A DNA stretch of 64,000 nt, from assembly GCF_024170005.1 (NCBI RefSeq), contig NZ_JALJXJ010000002.1:496001-560000 (forward strand), given 5' to 3'. The position numbers and the translations under genes are program-made. The first letter of the stretch is position 1, and each line of letters starts with the position of its first letter. This DNA is from Azospirillum lipoferum (GTDB taxonomy: Bacteria > Pseudomonadota > Alphaproteobacteria > Azospirillales > Azospirillaceae). A model generated the notes under the pieces. It made no database searches, was not told where the DNA came from, and saw only the letters and a program-made list of their open reading frames with translations. Positions 10,472-19,951 of this stretch are shown here, piece by piece.

Positions 10472-10803
10472 GGCATGCAACGGGGCCGCCCGCCTGGGGT
10501 GCAGCATTTCGTCCGCCGCCGACCTCTGCTGCAGTTTCCGGTCAGGCCGTTGAGGATCGTCTGTAACCGTGAATTTCGCCGCCGTAAACCACCGTGACAT
10601 GAAGCCACATCGGCGCTGGAAACGCCTGCCTCCGCCACGGCTTGAGGTCGCCCCAGCTTTCAGCAGAGCGATAGTTTACTACGATTTTCTTCCTTTGATG
10701 TTGTGTAATCGCACCTCCCCTACCATCCACGCGCGCGCTGTGATATTAGCTCCGTTATCCTTCAGGCACGCGCAATTTTCCTCAGGAAAGGCTGTCCTTC
10801 TAC
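10472..10803. other. 332-bp intergenic region, no gene supported
   Basis: Lies between the penicillin-binding protein and the methyltransferase. Composition falls from GC-rich to mixed along it. Short open frames on both strands lack ribosome sites and family features. AGGAAAGG about 15 bases before 10804 could act in translation of the downstream gene. No clear hairpin with a T-tract was seen. Confidence 0.5.
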
Positions 10804-11559
10804 ATGTCTGAGATCAATGGATTTTACGCAGCCCTGAATCAGGTCGGCATCCTGAACTCGGGAAGCATGGAGGAGACTGGCGAGAAATACTTTTTGGAAC
10901 GCTATTTACCCATCCGACCAAATCCCATCGTTTTTGATGTGGGAGCATGCAATGGGGACTACTCATCCGGCGTGCGCGCCATCAGTCCTTCGGCTCGTCT
11001 CTTTGCCTTCGAGCCGCATCCAAGTTCTTTTGAGCGCTTGAAGTCCACTCTGGCTGGAACTGGCGCCACTCTGATCCAAACAGCGCTAGGTGACGAAAAC
11101 GGGACGACACGCTTCTACGATTATGCGGATCGGGATGGCACCGCACATGCCACCGTTTACAAAGATGTCATCCATCAGATCCACAAGGGCACATCGAAAA
11201 CCATAGAGGTTCCAATCCGTCGGCTTGATGATCTGCTGCCCAATTTGGGAGTGGATCATATCGATTTCTTGAAGATCGATACTGAAGGACATGAGCTGTC
11301 CGTGCTTCATGGGGCAGCCAAGACCATCGCTGACGGCCGCGTCGACGCCATTCAGTTTGAATTCAATGAAACCCATGTTATCTCGCGGACTTTTTTCAAA
11401 GACTTCTGGGATTTTCTCCCCGACTATCGATTCATGCGCCTGCTTCCCAAAAACGTAATCACAATCACGGATTACAATCCGATTTTCTGCGAGATCTTCG
11501 CGTTCCAGAATATCGTTTGCGTCCGCAAAGATGTCTATGCCAGACACTTCCGCCAATAA
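10804..11559 (+). CDS. FkbM-family SAM-dependent methyltransferase
   Basis: 251 residues. Rossmann-type S-adenosylmethionine motif IVFDVGACNGDYS (42-54) and the FkbM signature DFLKIDTEGHELSVL (154-168), with an acidic FAFEPHP strand between. FkbM proteins methylate hydroxyl groups of polyketides, sugars or glycolipids; the substrate here is unknown. Codon use is noticeably AT-richer than neighbouring genes, suggesting transfer, perhaps from a surface-polysaccharide locus. No glycosyltransferase or polyketide gene is nearby. A 14-bp perfect palindrome (GCCATGATCATGGC, 11564-11577) lies just after the stop. Confidence 0.88.
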   Translation: MSEINGFYAALNQVGILNSGSMEETGEKYFLERYLPIRPNPIVFDVGACNGDYSSGVRAISPSARLFAFEPHPSSFERLKSTLAGTGATLIQTALGDENGTTRFYDYADRDGTAHATVYKDVIHQIHKGTSKTIEVPIRRLDDLLPNLGVDHIDFLKIDTEGHELSVLHGAAKTIADGRVDAIQFEFNETHVISRTFFKDFWDFLPDYRFMRLLPKNVITITDYNPIFCEIFAFQNIVCVRKDVYARHFRQ

Positions 11560-11610
11560 CGCAGCCATGATCATGGCAACCCGGCCCCGGCGAAATTCCC
11601 GCCGCGGACC

Positions 11611-11639
11611 TTGACGCGCCCGCCGGATTGCCGTAAGCA
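11611..11639 (+). promoter_or_regulatory. Possible promoter of rplY
   Basis: TTGACG at 11611-11616 and TAAGCA at 11634-11639 with a 17-base spacer, about 60 bases before the rplY start. The minus 10 box is weak, but the placement and spacing fit a housekeeping promoter. Confidence 0.35.
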
Positions 11640-11698
11640 CGCCGCGCACGCGTCGGCACCCCTGGAGGCCGGCGCCCTTTTCGTTTTGGAGCATCGTC

Positions 11699-12295
11699 AT
11701 GACCAAGATCATTCCGCTCGGCGCTGAGACGCGCGAACGGGCCGGCAAGGGGACCGCCCGCCAGACCCGCCGTGACGGCCGTATTCCGGCCGTCATCTAC
11801 GGTGGTAAGCAGGCTCCTGTCACCATTTCGCTCGAGAAGTTCGAGTTCACCCGCGTCCTGCATCAGCCGGGCTTCTTCACGCACCTGTTCGACGTCACCG
11901 TCGACGGCACCGCCCATCGCGTCCTGCCGCGCGACGTGCAGTTCCACCCGGTGACCGATGTCCCGCTGCATGTCGACTTCCTGCGCGTGTCCTCCGACAC
12001 CCGCATCAACGTGCAGGTTCCGGTCGAGTTCGCCGACCAGGACAAGTCGGCCGGCCTGAAGCGCGGCGGTGTGCTGAACATCGTCCGTCACGAGCTGGAG
12101 CTGAGCTGCCCGGCCGACAACATCCCCGAGCACATCACCATCTCGTGCGAAGGCTTCGATGTTGGCGACTCGATCCACATCTCCGCTGTCAAGCTGCCGG
12201 AGGGTGTGACCTCGACGATCACCGACCGCGATTTCACCATCGCGACCATCGTTGCCCCGTCGGGCCTGAAGTCGGAAGAGGGCGCCGCTGCCTGA
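11699..12295 (+). CDS. rplY: 50S ribosomal protein L25, long Ctc form
   Basis: 198 residues: an N-terminal L25 domain (about 1-92) that binds 5S rRNA, containing GKGTARQTRRDGRIPAVIYGG, plus a C-terminal TL5/Ctc beta domain (about 93-190) with VPVEFADQDKSAGLKRGGVL and the PADNIPEHI segment. This two-domain form is the usual one in alphaproteobacteria. It precedes pth, the common rplY-pth-ychF arrangement for translation genes. A UUCG hairpin separates it from pth. Confidence 0.96.
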   Translation: MTKIIPLGAETRERAGKGTARQTRRDGRIPAVIYGGKQAPVTISLEKFEFTRVLHQPGFFTHLFDVTVDGTAHRVLPRDVQFHPVTDVPLHVDFLRVSSDTRINVQVPVEFADQDKSAGLKRGGVLNIVRHELELSCPADNIPEHITISCEGFDVGDSIHISAVKLPEGVTSTITDRDFTIATIVAPSGLKSEEGAAA

Positions 12296-12329
12296 TCGGG
12301 AGCGTTCGACCTTTGAAGATGGTTACGGT

Positions 12330-12347
12330 GGGGGGCTTCGGCCCCCC
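12330..12347 (+). terminator. UUCG-capped hairpin between rplY and pth
   Basis: GGGGGGC, loop TTCG, then GCCCCCC: a perfect 7-bp GC stem with a very stable tetraloop, followed by the weak T-rich sequence GCTTCGTTTTG. It sits 34 bases after the rplY stop. It is likely a terminator or attenuator that lowers transcription into pth. Confidence 0.65.
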
Positions 12348-12388
12348 GCTTCGTTTTGTGGAGTGCGCTTGCCGGAGGGGTTAGGGAC

Positions 12389-12961
12389 ATGCTGCTTCTG
12401 GTCGGACTGGGCAACCCCGGCAACGAATATGCCCGCAACCGCCACAACATCGGCTTCATGGCGGTAGAGACCATCGCCCAGCGCCACCGCTTCACCCCAT
12501 GGAAGAAGCGTTTCCAGGGCCAGACCGCCGAGGGCACCGTCGCCGGCGACAAGGTGCTGGCGCTGGAGCCCGCCACTTTCATGAACCTCTCCGGCCAGTC
12601 GGTGGTGGCCGCCCTGCAGTTCTTCAAGCTGAAGCCCGAGAACGTCGTTGTCATCCATGACGAGTTGGACCTGCCCCCCGGCAAGATCCGGGTGAAGAAG
12701 GGCGGCGGCCACGGCGGCCACAACGGCCTGCGCTCCATCGACGCGCATATCGGCAAGGAATACTGGCGCATCCGCCTCGGCATCGGCCATCCCGGCAACA
12801 AGGATCTGGTCAGCGGCTATGTCCTGCACGACTTCGCCAAGGCTGACCAGGGCTGGATCGGTCCGCTGCTCGACGCCGTCTCCGACAATTTGCCTCTGAT
12901 CGTGGATGGCCAGCCGGAGCTGTTCATGAACAAGGTGACGGTGGCGACGCAGGGCAAATAG
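12389..12961 (+). CDS. pth: Peptidyl-tRNA hydrolase
   Basis: 190 residues from the ATG at 12389. Cleaves peptidyl-tRNA dropped from stalled ribosomes. Signature [20 protein letters not shown] with N9 and the catalytic H19, then [19 protein letters not shown] (catalytic Asp) and [12 protein letters not shown], all canonical. An in-frame upstream start at 12356 would add 11 residues ahead of the conserved N-terminus and is disfavoured. It is followed 103 bp later by ychF, a conserved neighbour. Confidence 0.97.
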   Translation: MLLLVGLGNPGNEYARNRHNIGFMAVETIAQRHRFTPWKKRFQGQTAEGTVAGDKVLALEPATFMNLSGQSVVAALQFFKLKPENVVVIHDELDLPPGKIRVKKGGGHGGHNGLRSIDAHIGKEYWRIRLGIGHPGNKDLVSGYVLHDFAKADQGWIGPLLDAVSDNLPLIVDGQPELFMNKVTVATQGK

Positions 12962-13064
12962 CCCCTGCCCGCTTCCGCCCTCCCCCACTTCGCGTTTGCG
13001 CTTTGTCCCCCATCGTAGGATAAAGCGGCTCAATTCCAGCATTTCCGACGGCGAGCACCCACCC

Positions 13065-14165
13065 ATGGGCTTCAATTGCGGCATCGTCGGCCTGCCGAAC
13101 GTCGGCAAGTCGACCCTTTTCAACGCGCTGACCGCCACCCAGGCGGCCGAGGCGGCGAATTTCCCCTTCTGCACCAAGGAGCCGAACGTCGGCCGCGTCG
13201 GCGTGCCCGACCCGCGGCAGGACAAGCTGGCGGAGATCGCCAAGTCGCAGAAGATCGTCCCGACCCAGCTGGAGTTCGTGGACATCGCCGGCCTGATCCG
13301 CGGCGCGTCGAAAGGTGAAGGGCTGGGCAACCAGTTCCTCGCCAACATCCGCGAGGTCGATGCCATCGTCCATGTGCTGCGCTGCTTCGAGGACGACGAC
13401 ATCACCCATGTCGAGGGCAACGTCGATCCGCTGCGCGACGCCGAGGTGGTCGAGACCGAGCTGATGCTCGCCGACATGGAAAGCCTGGAACGCCAGCTGA
13501 CCAGCCTTCAGAAGAAGGCCAAGGGTGGCGACAAGGACAGCAAGGTCAAGGCCGACCTGATGGAACGCGCCCTGAAGGTGCTCCAGGACGGCAAACCCGC
13601 CCGCGTGGTCGAGCTGTCGGACGACGAGAAGCCGGTGTTCAAGCAGTTCATGCTGCTGACCGACAAGCCGGTGCTCTATGTCTGCAACGTCGAAGAGGCG
13701 TCGGCCGCCACCGGCAACGCCTTCTCCGCCAAGGTCGCCGAAAAGGCCAAGGCCGAGAACGCCGAGGTCGTCGTCATCTCCGCCGCCATCGAGTCCGAGG
13801 TCGCCCAGCTCTCCGACCCGACCGAGAAGGCCGAGTTCCTGGAATCGATGGGGCTGGAGGAAACCGGCCTGAACAAGCTGATCCGGGCCGGCTTCAAACT
13901 GCTGGACCTGATCACCTTCTTCACCGTCGGCCCGAAGGAGACGCGGGCCTGGACCGTGCGCCGCAACGCCAAGGCCCCGGAGGCCGCCGGCGTCATCCAC
14001 ACCGACTTCGAACGCGGCTTCATCCGCGCCGAGACCATCGACTACACCAGCTTCGTCACGCTGGGTGGCGAGCAGGGGGCGAAGGACGCCGGCAAGATGC
14101 GCCAGGAAGGTAAGGAATATGTCGTCCAGGACGGCGACATCTTCCACTTCCGCTTCAATGTCTAA
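13065..14165 (+). CDS. ychF: Redox-regulated ribosome-binding ATPase YchF (Obg family)
   Basis: 366 residues from the ATG at 13065 ([20 protein letters not shown]). P-loop G1 at GLPNVGKST and [18 protein letters not shown] as switch II. The NxxE motif typical of the ATP-preferring YchF subfamily is seen as CNVEE in place of NKxD. A coiled-coil insertion (about 130-200) and a C-terminal TGS domain ending [11 protein letters not shown] follow. It binds ribosomes and acts in oxidative stress responses. An upstream extension to 12996 lacks family support. Confidence 0.96.
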   Translation: MGFNCGIVGLPNVGKSTLFNALTATQAAEAANFPFCTKEPNVGRVGVPDPRQDKLAEIAKSQKIVPTQLEFVDIAGLIRGASKGEGLGNQFLANIREVDAIVHVLRCFEDDDITHVEGNVDPLRDAEVVETELMLADMESLERQLTSLQKKAKGGDKDSKVKADLMERALKVLQDGKPARVVELSDDEKPVFKQFMLLTDKPVLYVCNVEEASAATGNAFSAKVAEKAKAENAEVVVISAAIESEVAQLSDPTEKAEFLESMGLEETGLNKLIRAGFKLLDLITFFTVGPKETRAWTVRRNAKAPEAAGVIHTDFERGFIRAETIDYTSFVTLGGEQGAKDAGKMRQEGKEYVVQDGDIFHFRFNV

Positions 14166-14172
14166 TGGACGC

Positions 14173-14191
14173 GGGGCGACGCCGTCGCCCC
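14173..14191. terminator. GC hairpin after ychF
   Basis: GGGGCGAC (14173-14180), loop GCC, GTCGCCCC (14184-14191): a perfect 8-bp stem starting 7 bases after the ychF stop. No T-tract, so only a probable transcript-end structure. Confidence 0.4.
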
Positions 14192-14303
14192 CATTCCACC
14201 TCCGCTGTCACCCAACTGTCATATTGTCGTAACAATCCGCACGCCCTACCCTTCAGTTAGGGGTGCCGCCCGATTGCAACCCCGATCCGACAGAGGGGGT
14301 TCG

Positions 14304-15974
14304 ATGCAGGCGACGCGGGTGCTGCTGGAACTGGCCGGGAATGTCGTGCTGCTCCTGTGGGGGCTGCATATGGTGCAGAGCGGGCTGACCCGTGCCTTGG
14401 GTGGCGACCTGCGCCGCATCCTGGGGGCCGGACTGCGCAACCGCTGGACCGCCTTCCTGTCCGGCATGGGCATCACCATGCTGCTGCAAAGCAGCACCGC
14501 CACCGGGCTGATGACGACCGGCTTCACCGCCACCGGGCTGGTGTCGCTGATGCCGGCGCTGGCGGTGATGCTGGGGGCCAATGTCGGCTCCACCCTGATC
14601 GTCCAAATTCTTGCCTTCGATGTCGCCCATGTGGCGCCGGTCCTGCTGCTGGGCGGCTTCATCGCCTTCCGCCGCGGGGCGCGGACGCGCAGCCGCGACC
14701 TGGGCCGGGTCGCCATCGGGCTGGGGTTGATGCTGCTGTCGCTGCATTTGCTGCTGGCGACCATCGCCCCGGCGGAGAATGCGCCGATGCTGCGGCGGAT
14801 GCTGGCGATGCTGACCGCCGACCCGGTGGTGGCGGTGATGCTGGCGGCCCTGCTGTCCTGGGCCGCCCATTCCAGCGTCGCCGCCATCCTGCTGATCGCC
14901 TCGCTGGCCGGCGGCGGAGTGATCGGACCGGAGGCCGCGGTCGCCATGGTGGCTGGCGCCAATCTGGGCAGCGCCGTCAATCCGGTGATCGAAGGGCCGG
15001 GCGGCGACGGCCGCAACCCGGCGGCCCGGCGGCTGCCGGTGGGCAACCTCGTCAACCGCCTTGTCGGCTGCCTGATCGTCGTGCCGCTGCTGGAACCGAT
15101 CACCTCCGGCTTGCAGATGGTATCGCCGGACGCAACGCGGCTGGCGGCCAACTTCCACCTCGCCTTCAATCTGGCGATGGCCGGCCTCTTCATCGGCCCG
15201 CTGCCCTGGTTCGCGCGGGCGTTGACCCGGATGTTTCCGGAACGGGTGGCGGTCGCCGACCCGGCGATGCCGCTCTATCTCGACCGCAGTGCCCTGCGCG
15301 TCCCCCACCTCGCCATCGCCAACGCCGCGCGCGAAGCGCTACGCATGGCAGACACAGTGGACAGCATGTTGCGCGGCGCGCTGGACGTGATCCAGAGCGA
15401 CGACCGCAAGCGGGTGCAGGAGATCCGCCGGATGGACGATGTCCTGGACCGGCTGCACGAGGCGATCAAGCGCTACCTCACCCAGATCAATGTCGAGGAT
15501 CTGGACGAAGGCGACGCCAGCCGGATGTCGGACGTCCTGACCTTCACCATCAACCTGGAGCATGTCGGCGACATCGTCGACTGCAACCTGATGGAGATGG
15601 CCTCGAAGAAGATCCGGCGCAAGCTGCGCTTCTCCACCGAAGGAGCGGCCGAGATTGCCGGCATGCTGGAACGGCTGAGCGAGACCCAGCGGCTGGCCGC
15701 CGCCGTCTTCGTGTCGCGCGACGTCCGTTCCGCCCGCGCGCTGATTCATGAGAAGGAGGTGATCCGCGACCTGGAGACCAGCGCCACCGAAGCGCATTTC
15801 GCCCGCCTGCGCGCCGGACGCAAGGAAAGCGTCGAGACCAGCGCCCTCCATCTGGACATCCTGCGCGACCTTCGTCGCATCAACGCCCATCTGGTCGCCG
15901 CCGCCTATCCCGTGCTCGATCAATCGGGGGAACTGCTGCCCAGCCGCCTCAAACGGGGGACAGCACGGGCGTGA
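14304..15974 (+). CDS. Na/Pi cotransporter family protein with C-terminal PhoU domain
   Basis: 556 residues from the ATG at 14304. The N-terminal half is the PF02690-type inverted-repeat transporter: the first repeat carries QSSTATG (62-68) and the second AAHSSVAAI (187-195), followed by GANLGSAVNPVIEG. About nine membrane segments end near residue 315. Residues about 345-545 form a PhoU-like helical bundle (MADTVDSMLRGALD, TINLEHVGDIVD). It probably moves phosphate with sodium at the inner membrane, the PhoU part acting as regulator. It is a single gene, with no pst genes in the window. Confidence 0.9.
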   Translation: MQATRVLLELAGNVVLLLWGLHMVQSGLTRALGGDLRRILGAGLRNRWTAFLSGMGITMLLQSSTATGLMTTGFTATGLVSLMPALAVMLGANVGSTLIVQILAFDVAHVAPVLLLGGFIAFRRGARTRSRDLGRVAIGLGLMLLSLHLLLATIAPAENAPMLRRMLAMLTADPVVAVMLAALLSWAAHSSVAAILLIASLAGGGVIGPEAAVAMVAGANLGSAVNPVIEGPGGDGRNPAARRLPVGNLVNRLVGCLIVVPLLEPITSGLQMVSPDATRLAANFHLAFNLAMAGLFIGPLPWFARALTRMFPERVAVADPAMPLYLDRSALRVPHLAIANAAREALRMADTVDSMLRGALDVIQSDDRKRVQEIRRMDDVLDRLHEAIKRYLTQINVEDLDEGDASRMSDVLTFTINLEHVGDIVDCNLMEMASKKIRRKLRFSTEGAAEIAGMLERLSETQRLAAAVFVSRDVRSARALIHEKEVIRDLETSATEAHFARLRAGRKESVETSALHLDILRDLRRINAHLVAAAYPVLDQSGELLPSRLKRGTARA

Positions 15975-16180
15975 CCGTTCATGCCCGATAGGGGAGCGGC
16001 GGCGCCTCTGCTTCGACCTTTTCTTGTCACCGGCGCAGCAACGTTAACTCTTTCGTAACCATATAAAATTCGCCAAGCTCTTTCGCGACATGGTTAACAA
16101 AACCTTCCTGTGATTGTTATGGCAATGGGCCCGATGGGCGGTTGCTGCCCCAGGGAATGGTTGTCGAGAGGGAGCGGACG

Positions 16181-17086
16181 GTGGCGAACACGCACGCGAC
16201 GTCGAACGGACCCGCAAACGGGTCCGGTGCGCAGGCGGGATCCGACGCCGGATTCGCCGAGCGGGTGCGCGACGCCATCGACCGGCAGGAGCTGTCCCTG
16301 GTCTTCCAGCCGCAGGCCGATGTCGTCACCAACCGCCTGACCGGGTTCGAGGCTCTGTCGCGCTGGCGTCTGTCCGACGGCACCATGCTGCCCCCCGACG
16401 TGTTCGTGCCGATGGCCGAACAGGGCGAGGCGATCCATCTGCTGGGCGAATGGACCCTGCGGACAGCCTGCGTTGCCGCGGCCGGCTGGCTGCGTGCCGG
16501 CTATCCCGACATTCCGGTGTCGGTGAACCTGTCGGCGCGGCAGCTCGACGATCCGGCGCTGGTGCTGAAGGTGCTGGGGATCCTGGCGGAAACCGGCCTG
16601 CCCGCCGCCAACCTGAAGCTGGAGCTGACCGAAACCAGCATGTTCAGCCAGACCGTCGAGGCGCGCGAGGCGCTGGTGCAGCTGCGCGGCGCCGGCATCA
16701 GGCTGGTGCTGGACGATTTCGGCACCGGCTGGTCGTCGCTGGCCACCCTGCGCCGGGTGCCGGTGGAGGCGCTGAAGATCGACAAGCAGTTCGTCCAGGC
16801 GATGGTGGAGGACCGCGACGCCGCCGCCATCGTCCAGGCGGTGGTGGCGCTGGCCCACGCACTGGATCTCGGCGTGGTGGCGGAAGGGGTGGAGACGCAG
16901 GAACAGCGGCTCTACCTGCAAGCCTATCGCTGCGACGTTCTGCAGGGCTACTGGCTGTCGCGTCCACTGACCACCGACGGGGTCGGCGACTTCCTCGCCG
17001 AGCGCAGCGTGATCGTACGGCCGATGGGGTCTATGGTATCTGGGGGGTCTGGGGGCTCCGCCGCTGGGCCGCAGACAGCAGGATGA
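16181..17086 (+). CDS. EAL-domain cyclic-di-GMP phosphodiesterase
   Basis: 301 residues from a GTG at 16181, chosen because GAGAGGGAG lies at the right distance; upstream TTG and ATG options at 16142 and 16157 lack such a site. A stand-alone EAL domain (about 20-270). All expected catalytic and metal-ligand motifs are present: FEALSRW, VSVNLSARQL, LELTETS, LDDFGTGWSSL, ALKIDKQFV, VVAEGVET and LQGYW. It should therefore be active in breaking down cyclic-di-GMP. There is no sensor domain, only a short disordered Ser/Gly-rich N-terminus. The last 56 bases overlap the 3' end of the convergent Nudix gene. Confidence 0.9.
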   Translation: MANTHATSNGPANGSGAQAGSDAGFAERVRDAIDRQELSLVFQPQADVVTNRLTGFEALSRWRLSDGTMLPPDVFVPMAEQGEAIHLLGEWTLRTACVAAAGWLRAGYPDIPVSVNLSARQLDDPALVLKVLGILAETGLPAANLKLELTETSMFSQTVEAREALVQLRGAGIRLVLDDFGTGWSSLATLRRVPVEALKIDKQFVQAMVEDRDAAAIVQAVVALAHALDLGVVAEGVETQEQRLYLQAYRCDVLQGYWLSRPLTTDGVGDFLAERSVIVRPMGSMVSGGSGGSAAGPQTAG

Positions 17087-17507
17087 CCCGCCGTGTCTCA
17101 TCCCACTCCGTCAGTTCCCCCGCCTCCTCGGCGGTAGCCCAGCAGGCCTCCAGCGCGTCGTCGGCACAGAGGGGATCACCCTCCGCACTCTCCGCCGCCA
17201 CCTCGACCAGCGTGTAATGATAATGGACGCGGCCCTCGGCATCGGGGGTGATGGCGTCGACGACAGTGACGATCCCGGTCGGCACAACCTCCAGTCCGGT
17301 CTCCTCGCGCACCTCGCGCACCGCGGTTTCGAACACGGTCTCGCCAACCGACTGCGCCCCGCCCGGCAGGCTCCACTGCCCTATCCGCGGCGCCTTGCCC
17401 CGCCGGATCAGCAGAACCTTGTCCCCGCGCCAGACGACGACCCCAACCCCGACCCAGGGACGGTCGGGATATTCGCGGCTGGAACGGTCAGGCGGGCTGG
17501 CGGACAT
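17031..17507 (-). CDS. Nudix hydrolase
   Basis: 158 residues from the ATG at 17505-17507. The full Nudix box is visible: GGAQSVGETVFETAVREV followed by REETGLEV. The upstream strand is GVGVVVWRGDKVLLIRRGK and the substrate-side loop is SLPGGA. It resembles the ADP-ribose/8-oxo-dGTP class of pyrophosphohydrolases; the exact substrate cannot be told. Its stop (17031-17033) lies inside the convergent EAL gene. It is divergent from the LysR gene with 120 bp between. Confidence 0.9.
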   Translation of the reverse strand: MSASPPDRSSREYPDRPWVGVGVVVWRGDKVLLIRRGKAPRIGQWSLPGGAQSVGETVFETAVREVREETGLEVVPTGIVTVVDAITPDAEGRVHYHYTLVEVAAESAEGDPLCADDALEACWATAEEAGELTEWDETRRVILLSAAQRRSPQTPQIP

Positions 17508-17627
17508 GAACGGCTCCCTATCGATGGCTTGACCCGAGGTTAACGCGGTCCGACACTGCGACACCAGACGCGAAGACGCATCGCCGCGTCCTGCCGGCGC
17601 ACTCCACCCGACCATACGGCCGCCTCC

Positions 17628-18566
17628 ATGAAGCTCAACGAGATCCGCACCTTCATCGCCGTGGCCGATGCGCAGTCGGTGCAGGAGGCCGGCAACCGCC
17701 TGGGCCTGACCCAGTCCGCCGTGTCGCGGCTGATCCAGCGGCTGGAGGCGGAACTGGGTGTCATGCTGTTCGACCGGCAGACCAAGCCGCTGGCGCTGAC
17801 CCGCGACGGCGAACTGGCGCTGGCCCATGCCCGGCGCATCCTGGCGGCGACCAGTGATTTCGCCGACGCCTTTGCCGGCTCGACCGAACCACGCGGTCTG
17901 TTGCGGCTGGGCACGGCGCATGTGCTGACCGCGCTGACCACCGGACAGCCGTTGGACGAGTTGCGGGCCGGCTTTCCCGGACTGACTTTGCGTCTGCATG
18001 CGGACTGGAGCAACCCGCTGATCGAGCAGGTGCGTGCCGGCACGCTGGATGGTGCTGTGATCCTGCTGTGTGAGGAGCAGGCACCGCCCGAGGACCTGCC
18101 GGCCCGCCGGATCGGGACGGAACCGGTCAGCATCATCGCCGCACCCGGCGACGACACCACCGATCTGGCCGCCATGAACCAGCGCGGCTGGGTGCTGCAA
18201 CCGAACGGCTGCCGGTATCGCGAGGCGCTCCATCAGGCGCTGGCTCCGTTCGGCTTGCAGCCGAACGTGACGGTTGAGGCTTACGACCAAAGCCTTCTGG
18301 TGTCGCTGGTGTCCCGCGGTGTCGGGTATGGTCTGGCGCCGATGGGGCTGATCGCACCGATTCCGGAAGCGGCGACGGTTCGGCCCCTCGACCTTCCCAA
18401 CTTCCGCATGTCGGTGACGATCTGGCTGATCCAGGCACGGACGACTGGACGCATCGCTCCGGTGTTCGACCGGTTGGAGGAAGCGCTTCGGCGCGACATG
18501 GCAGCCGGCCGCCGGACCGATCGCGTGACGGAAGAACATCCTCTTCTGCATTCCGCTGCGGAATGA
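17628..18566 (+). CDS. LysR-family transcriptional regulator
   Basis: 312 residues. The N-terminal winged helix-turn-helix (1-60) reads MKLNEIRTFIAVADAQSV, then GLTQSAVSRLIQRLEAELG and LFDRQ, the classic LysR pattern. A linker helix leads to a periplasmic-binding-like effector domain (about 88-290). It lies just upstream of, and in the same direction as, an MFS transporter (124 bp apart), so control of that transporter by a small-molecule inducer is plausible, though LysR genes more often face the opposite way from their targets. The divergent Nudix gene is the other candidate target. Confidence 0.92.
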   Translation: MKLNEIRTFIAVADAQSVQEAGNRLGLTQSAVSRLIQRLEAELGVMLFDRQTKPLALTRDGELALAHARRILAATSDFADAFAGSTEPRGLLRLGTAHVLTALTTGQPLDELRAGFPGLTLRLHADWSNPLIEQVRAGTLDGAVILLCEEQAPPEDLPARRIGTEPVSIIAAPGDDTTDLAAMNQRGWVLQPNGCRYREALHQALAPFGLQPNVTVEAYDQSLLVSLVSRGVGYGLAPMGLIAPIPEAATVRPLDLPNFRMSVTIWLIQARTTGRIAPVFDRLEEALRRDMAAGRRTDRVTEEHPLLHSAAE

Positions 18567-18690
18567 CCTGATTGCCGATTATGAATTTGCCGAACTGTTA
18601 ATGCCCGCCTATCGTCGGAGCAGACGCAATTCCATTGCGAGCAGTTCCACAACACCGGTGCGGACCGACGCCCGGATCCGGGAGGATGCC

Positions 18691-19941
18691 TTGACCACCG
18701 CCACCCCTGCACCGGCGCCCTCCTGGAGGACGCCCGCACTCGTCGTGATCTGCGGCTGCCTGATCTCGATGCTAGCCTTCGGACCACGCTCCAGCATGGG
18801 GCTGTTCATCGGCCCGCTTTCGGAAACCCGCGGCTGGGGCCGCGACGTCTTCGCGCTGGCGATGGCGATCCAGAACATCCTGTGGGGGGCCGGCGGTCCC
18901 TTCGCCGGGGCGCTGACCGACCGCTACGGCCCGGCCCCGGTACTGGCCGGCGGCGGGCTGCTCTATGCGGCGGGTCTGGCGCTGATGCCCTATGCCACCA
19001 CCAGCGTCGAGTTGTACCTGACCGCCGGCGTGCTGATCGGCCTTGGCCTGTCCGGCGCCTCCTTCGGCATCATCATCGCCGGCTTCACCCGGCTGCTGCC
19101 GCCGGAACAGCGCAGTTGGTCGGTCGGCATCGCCACCGCCGCCGGGTCGATGGGCCAGTTCCTGTTCGCACCGATGGGGCAGGCCTTCATCGCCGGCTTC
19201 GGCTGGCAGACCGCCCTGCTGCTGCTGGCCGCCTCGATGATCGCCGTACCGCTGCTGGCCAGCGTCTTCCCTGGGCCGAAGGGCATGACGGCGAGCGGCA
19301 CTCCGGCCGTGACCGGCGCCAATATCGGCTACATCGCCGCGGTGCGCCAAGCCTTCCAGCACCGCAGCTATGTGCTGCTGGTCGCCGGCTTCTTCGTCTG
19401 CGGTTTCCAGCTGGCCTTCATCACCACCCACCTGCCGCCCTACCTGACCGCCGCCGGCATCAGCCCGACGCTGGCCGCCTGGGCGCTGGCGCTGATCGGC
19501 CTGTTCAACGTCGTCGGCTCCTACGCGTCGGGCGTCCTGGCTGGCAAGGTCAGCAAGCGCTACCTGCTGTGCGCCAACTATTTCTCGCGCGGCATCGCGA
19601 CGGCGATCTTCATCCTGCTGCCGATCTCCCCGGTGACGGTGATCGCCTATGCCGCGGTGATGGGCCTGCTGTGGCTGTCCACCGTGCCGCCGACCTCCGG
19701 CCTCGTCGCGCTGATGTTCGGTACCCGCTACATGGGCACGCTCTACGGCTTCGCCTTCTTCAGCCATCAGGTCGGTGGCTTCCTGGGCGTCTGGCTGGGC
19801 GGCCTGCTGTATGAGCGGACGGGGTCCTACGACGTCGTCTGGTGGCTGGGCGTGGCGCTGGCCATGTTCGCGACCATCGTCCACTGGCCGATCGCCGAGA
19901 AGCCCGCCCCGTCGCTGGCGGCGGCCGAGGCGAAGGCGTAA
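18691..19941 (+). CDS. Major facilitator superfamily transporter
   Basis: 416 residues from a TTG start with GGAGG five bases upstream; extension to the ATG at 18601 adds 30 basic residues without family support. Twelve predicted membrane helices. The A-loop between helices 2 and 3 reads GALTDRYGPAP, the MFS signature, and a central loop near residue 205 separates the two halves. It resembles the monocarboxylate/oxalate-formate-like group, but the substrate cannot be assigned. The preceding LysR gene suggests inducible expression. Confidence 0.88.
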   Translation: MTTATPAPAPSWRTPALVVICGCLISMLAFGPRSSMGLFIGPLSETRGWGRDVFALAMAIQNILWGAGGPFAGALTDRYGPAPVLAGGGLLYAAGLALMPYATTSVELYLTAGVLIGLGLSGASFGIIIAGFTRLLPPEQRSWSVGIATAAGSMGQFLFAPMGQAFIAGFGWQTALLLLAASMIAVPLLASVFPGPKGMTASGTPAVTGANIGYIAAVRQAFQHRSYVLLVAGFFVCGFQLAFITTHLPPYLTAAGISPTLAAWALALIGLFNVVGSYASGVLAGKVSKRYLLCANYFSRGIATAIFILLPISPVTVIAYAAVMGLLWLSTVPPTSGLVALMFGTRYMGTLYGFAFFSHQVGGFLGVWLGGLLYERTGSYDVVWWLGVALAMFATIVHWPIAEKPAPSLAAAEAKA

Positions 19942-19951
19942 GGTAATTCCC

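Noticed and set aside
10542-10811. Short overlapping open frames on both strands before the FkbM gene
   Set aside because: No start signals, no conserved features, and one runs into the methyltransferase start.
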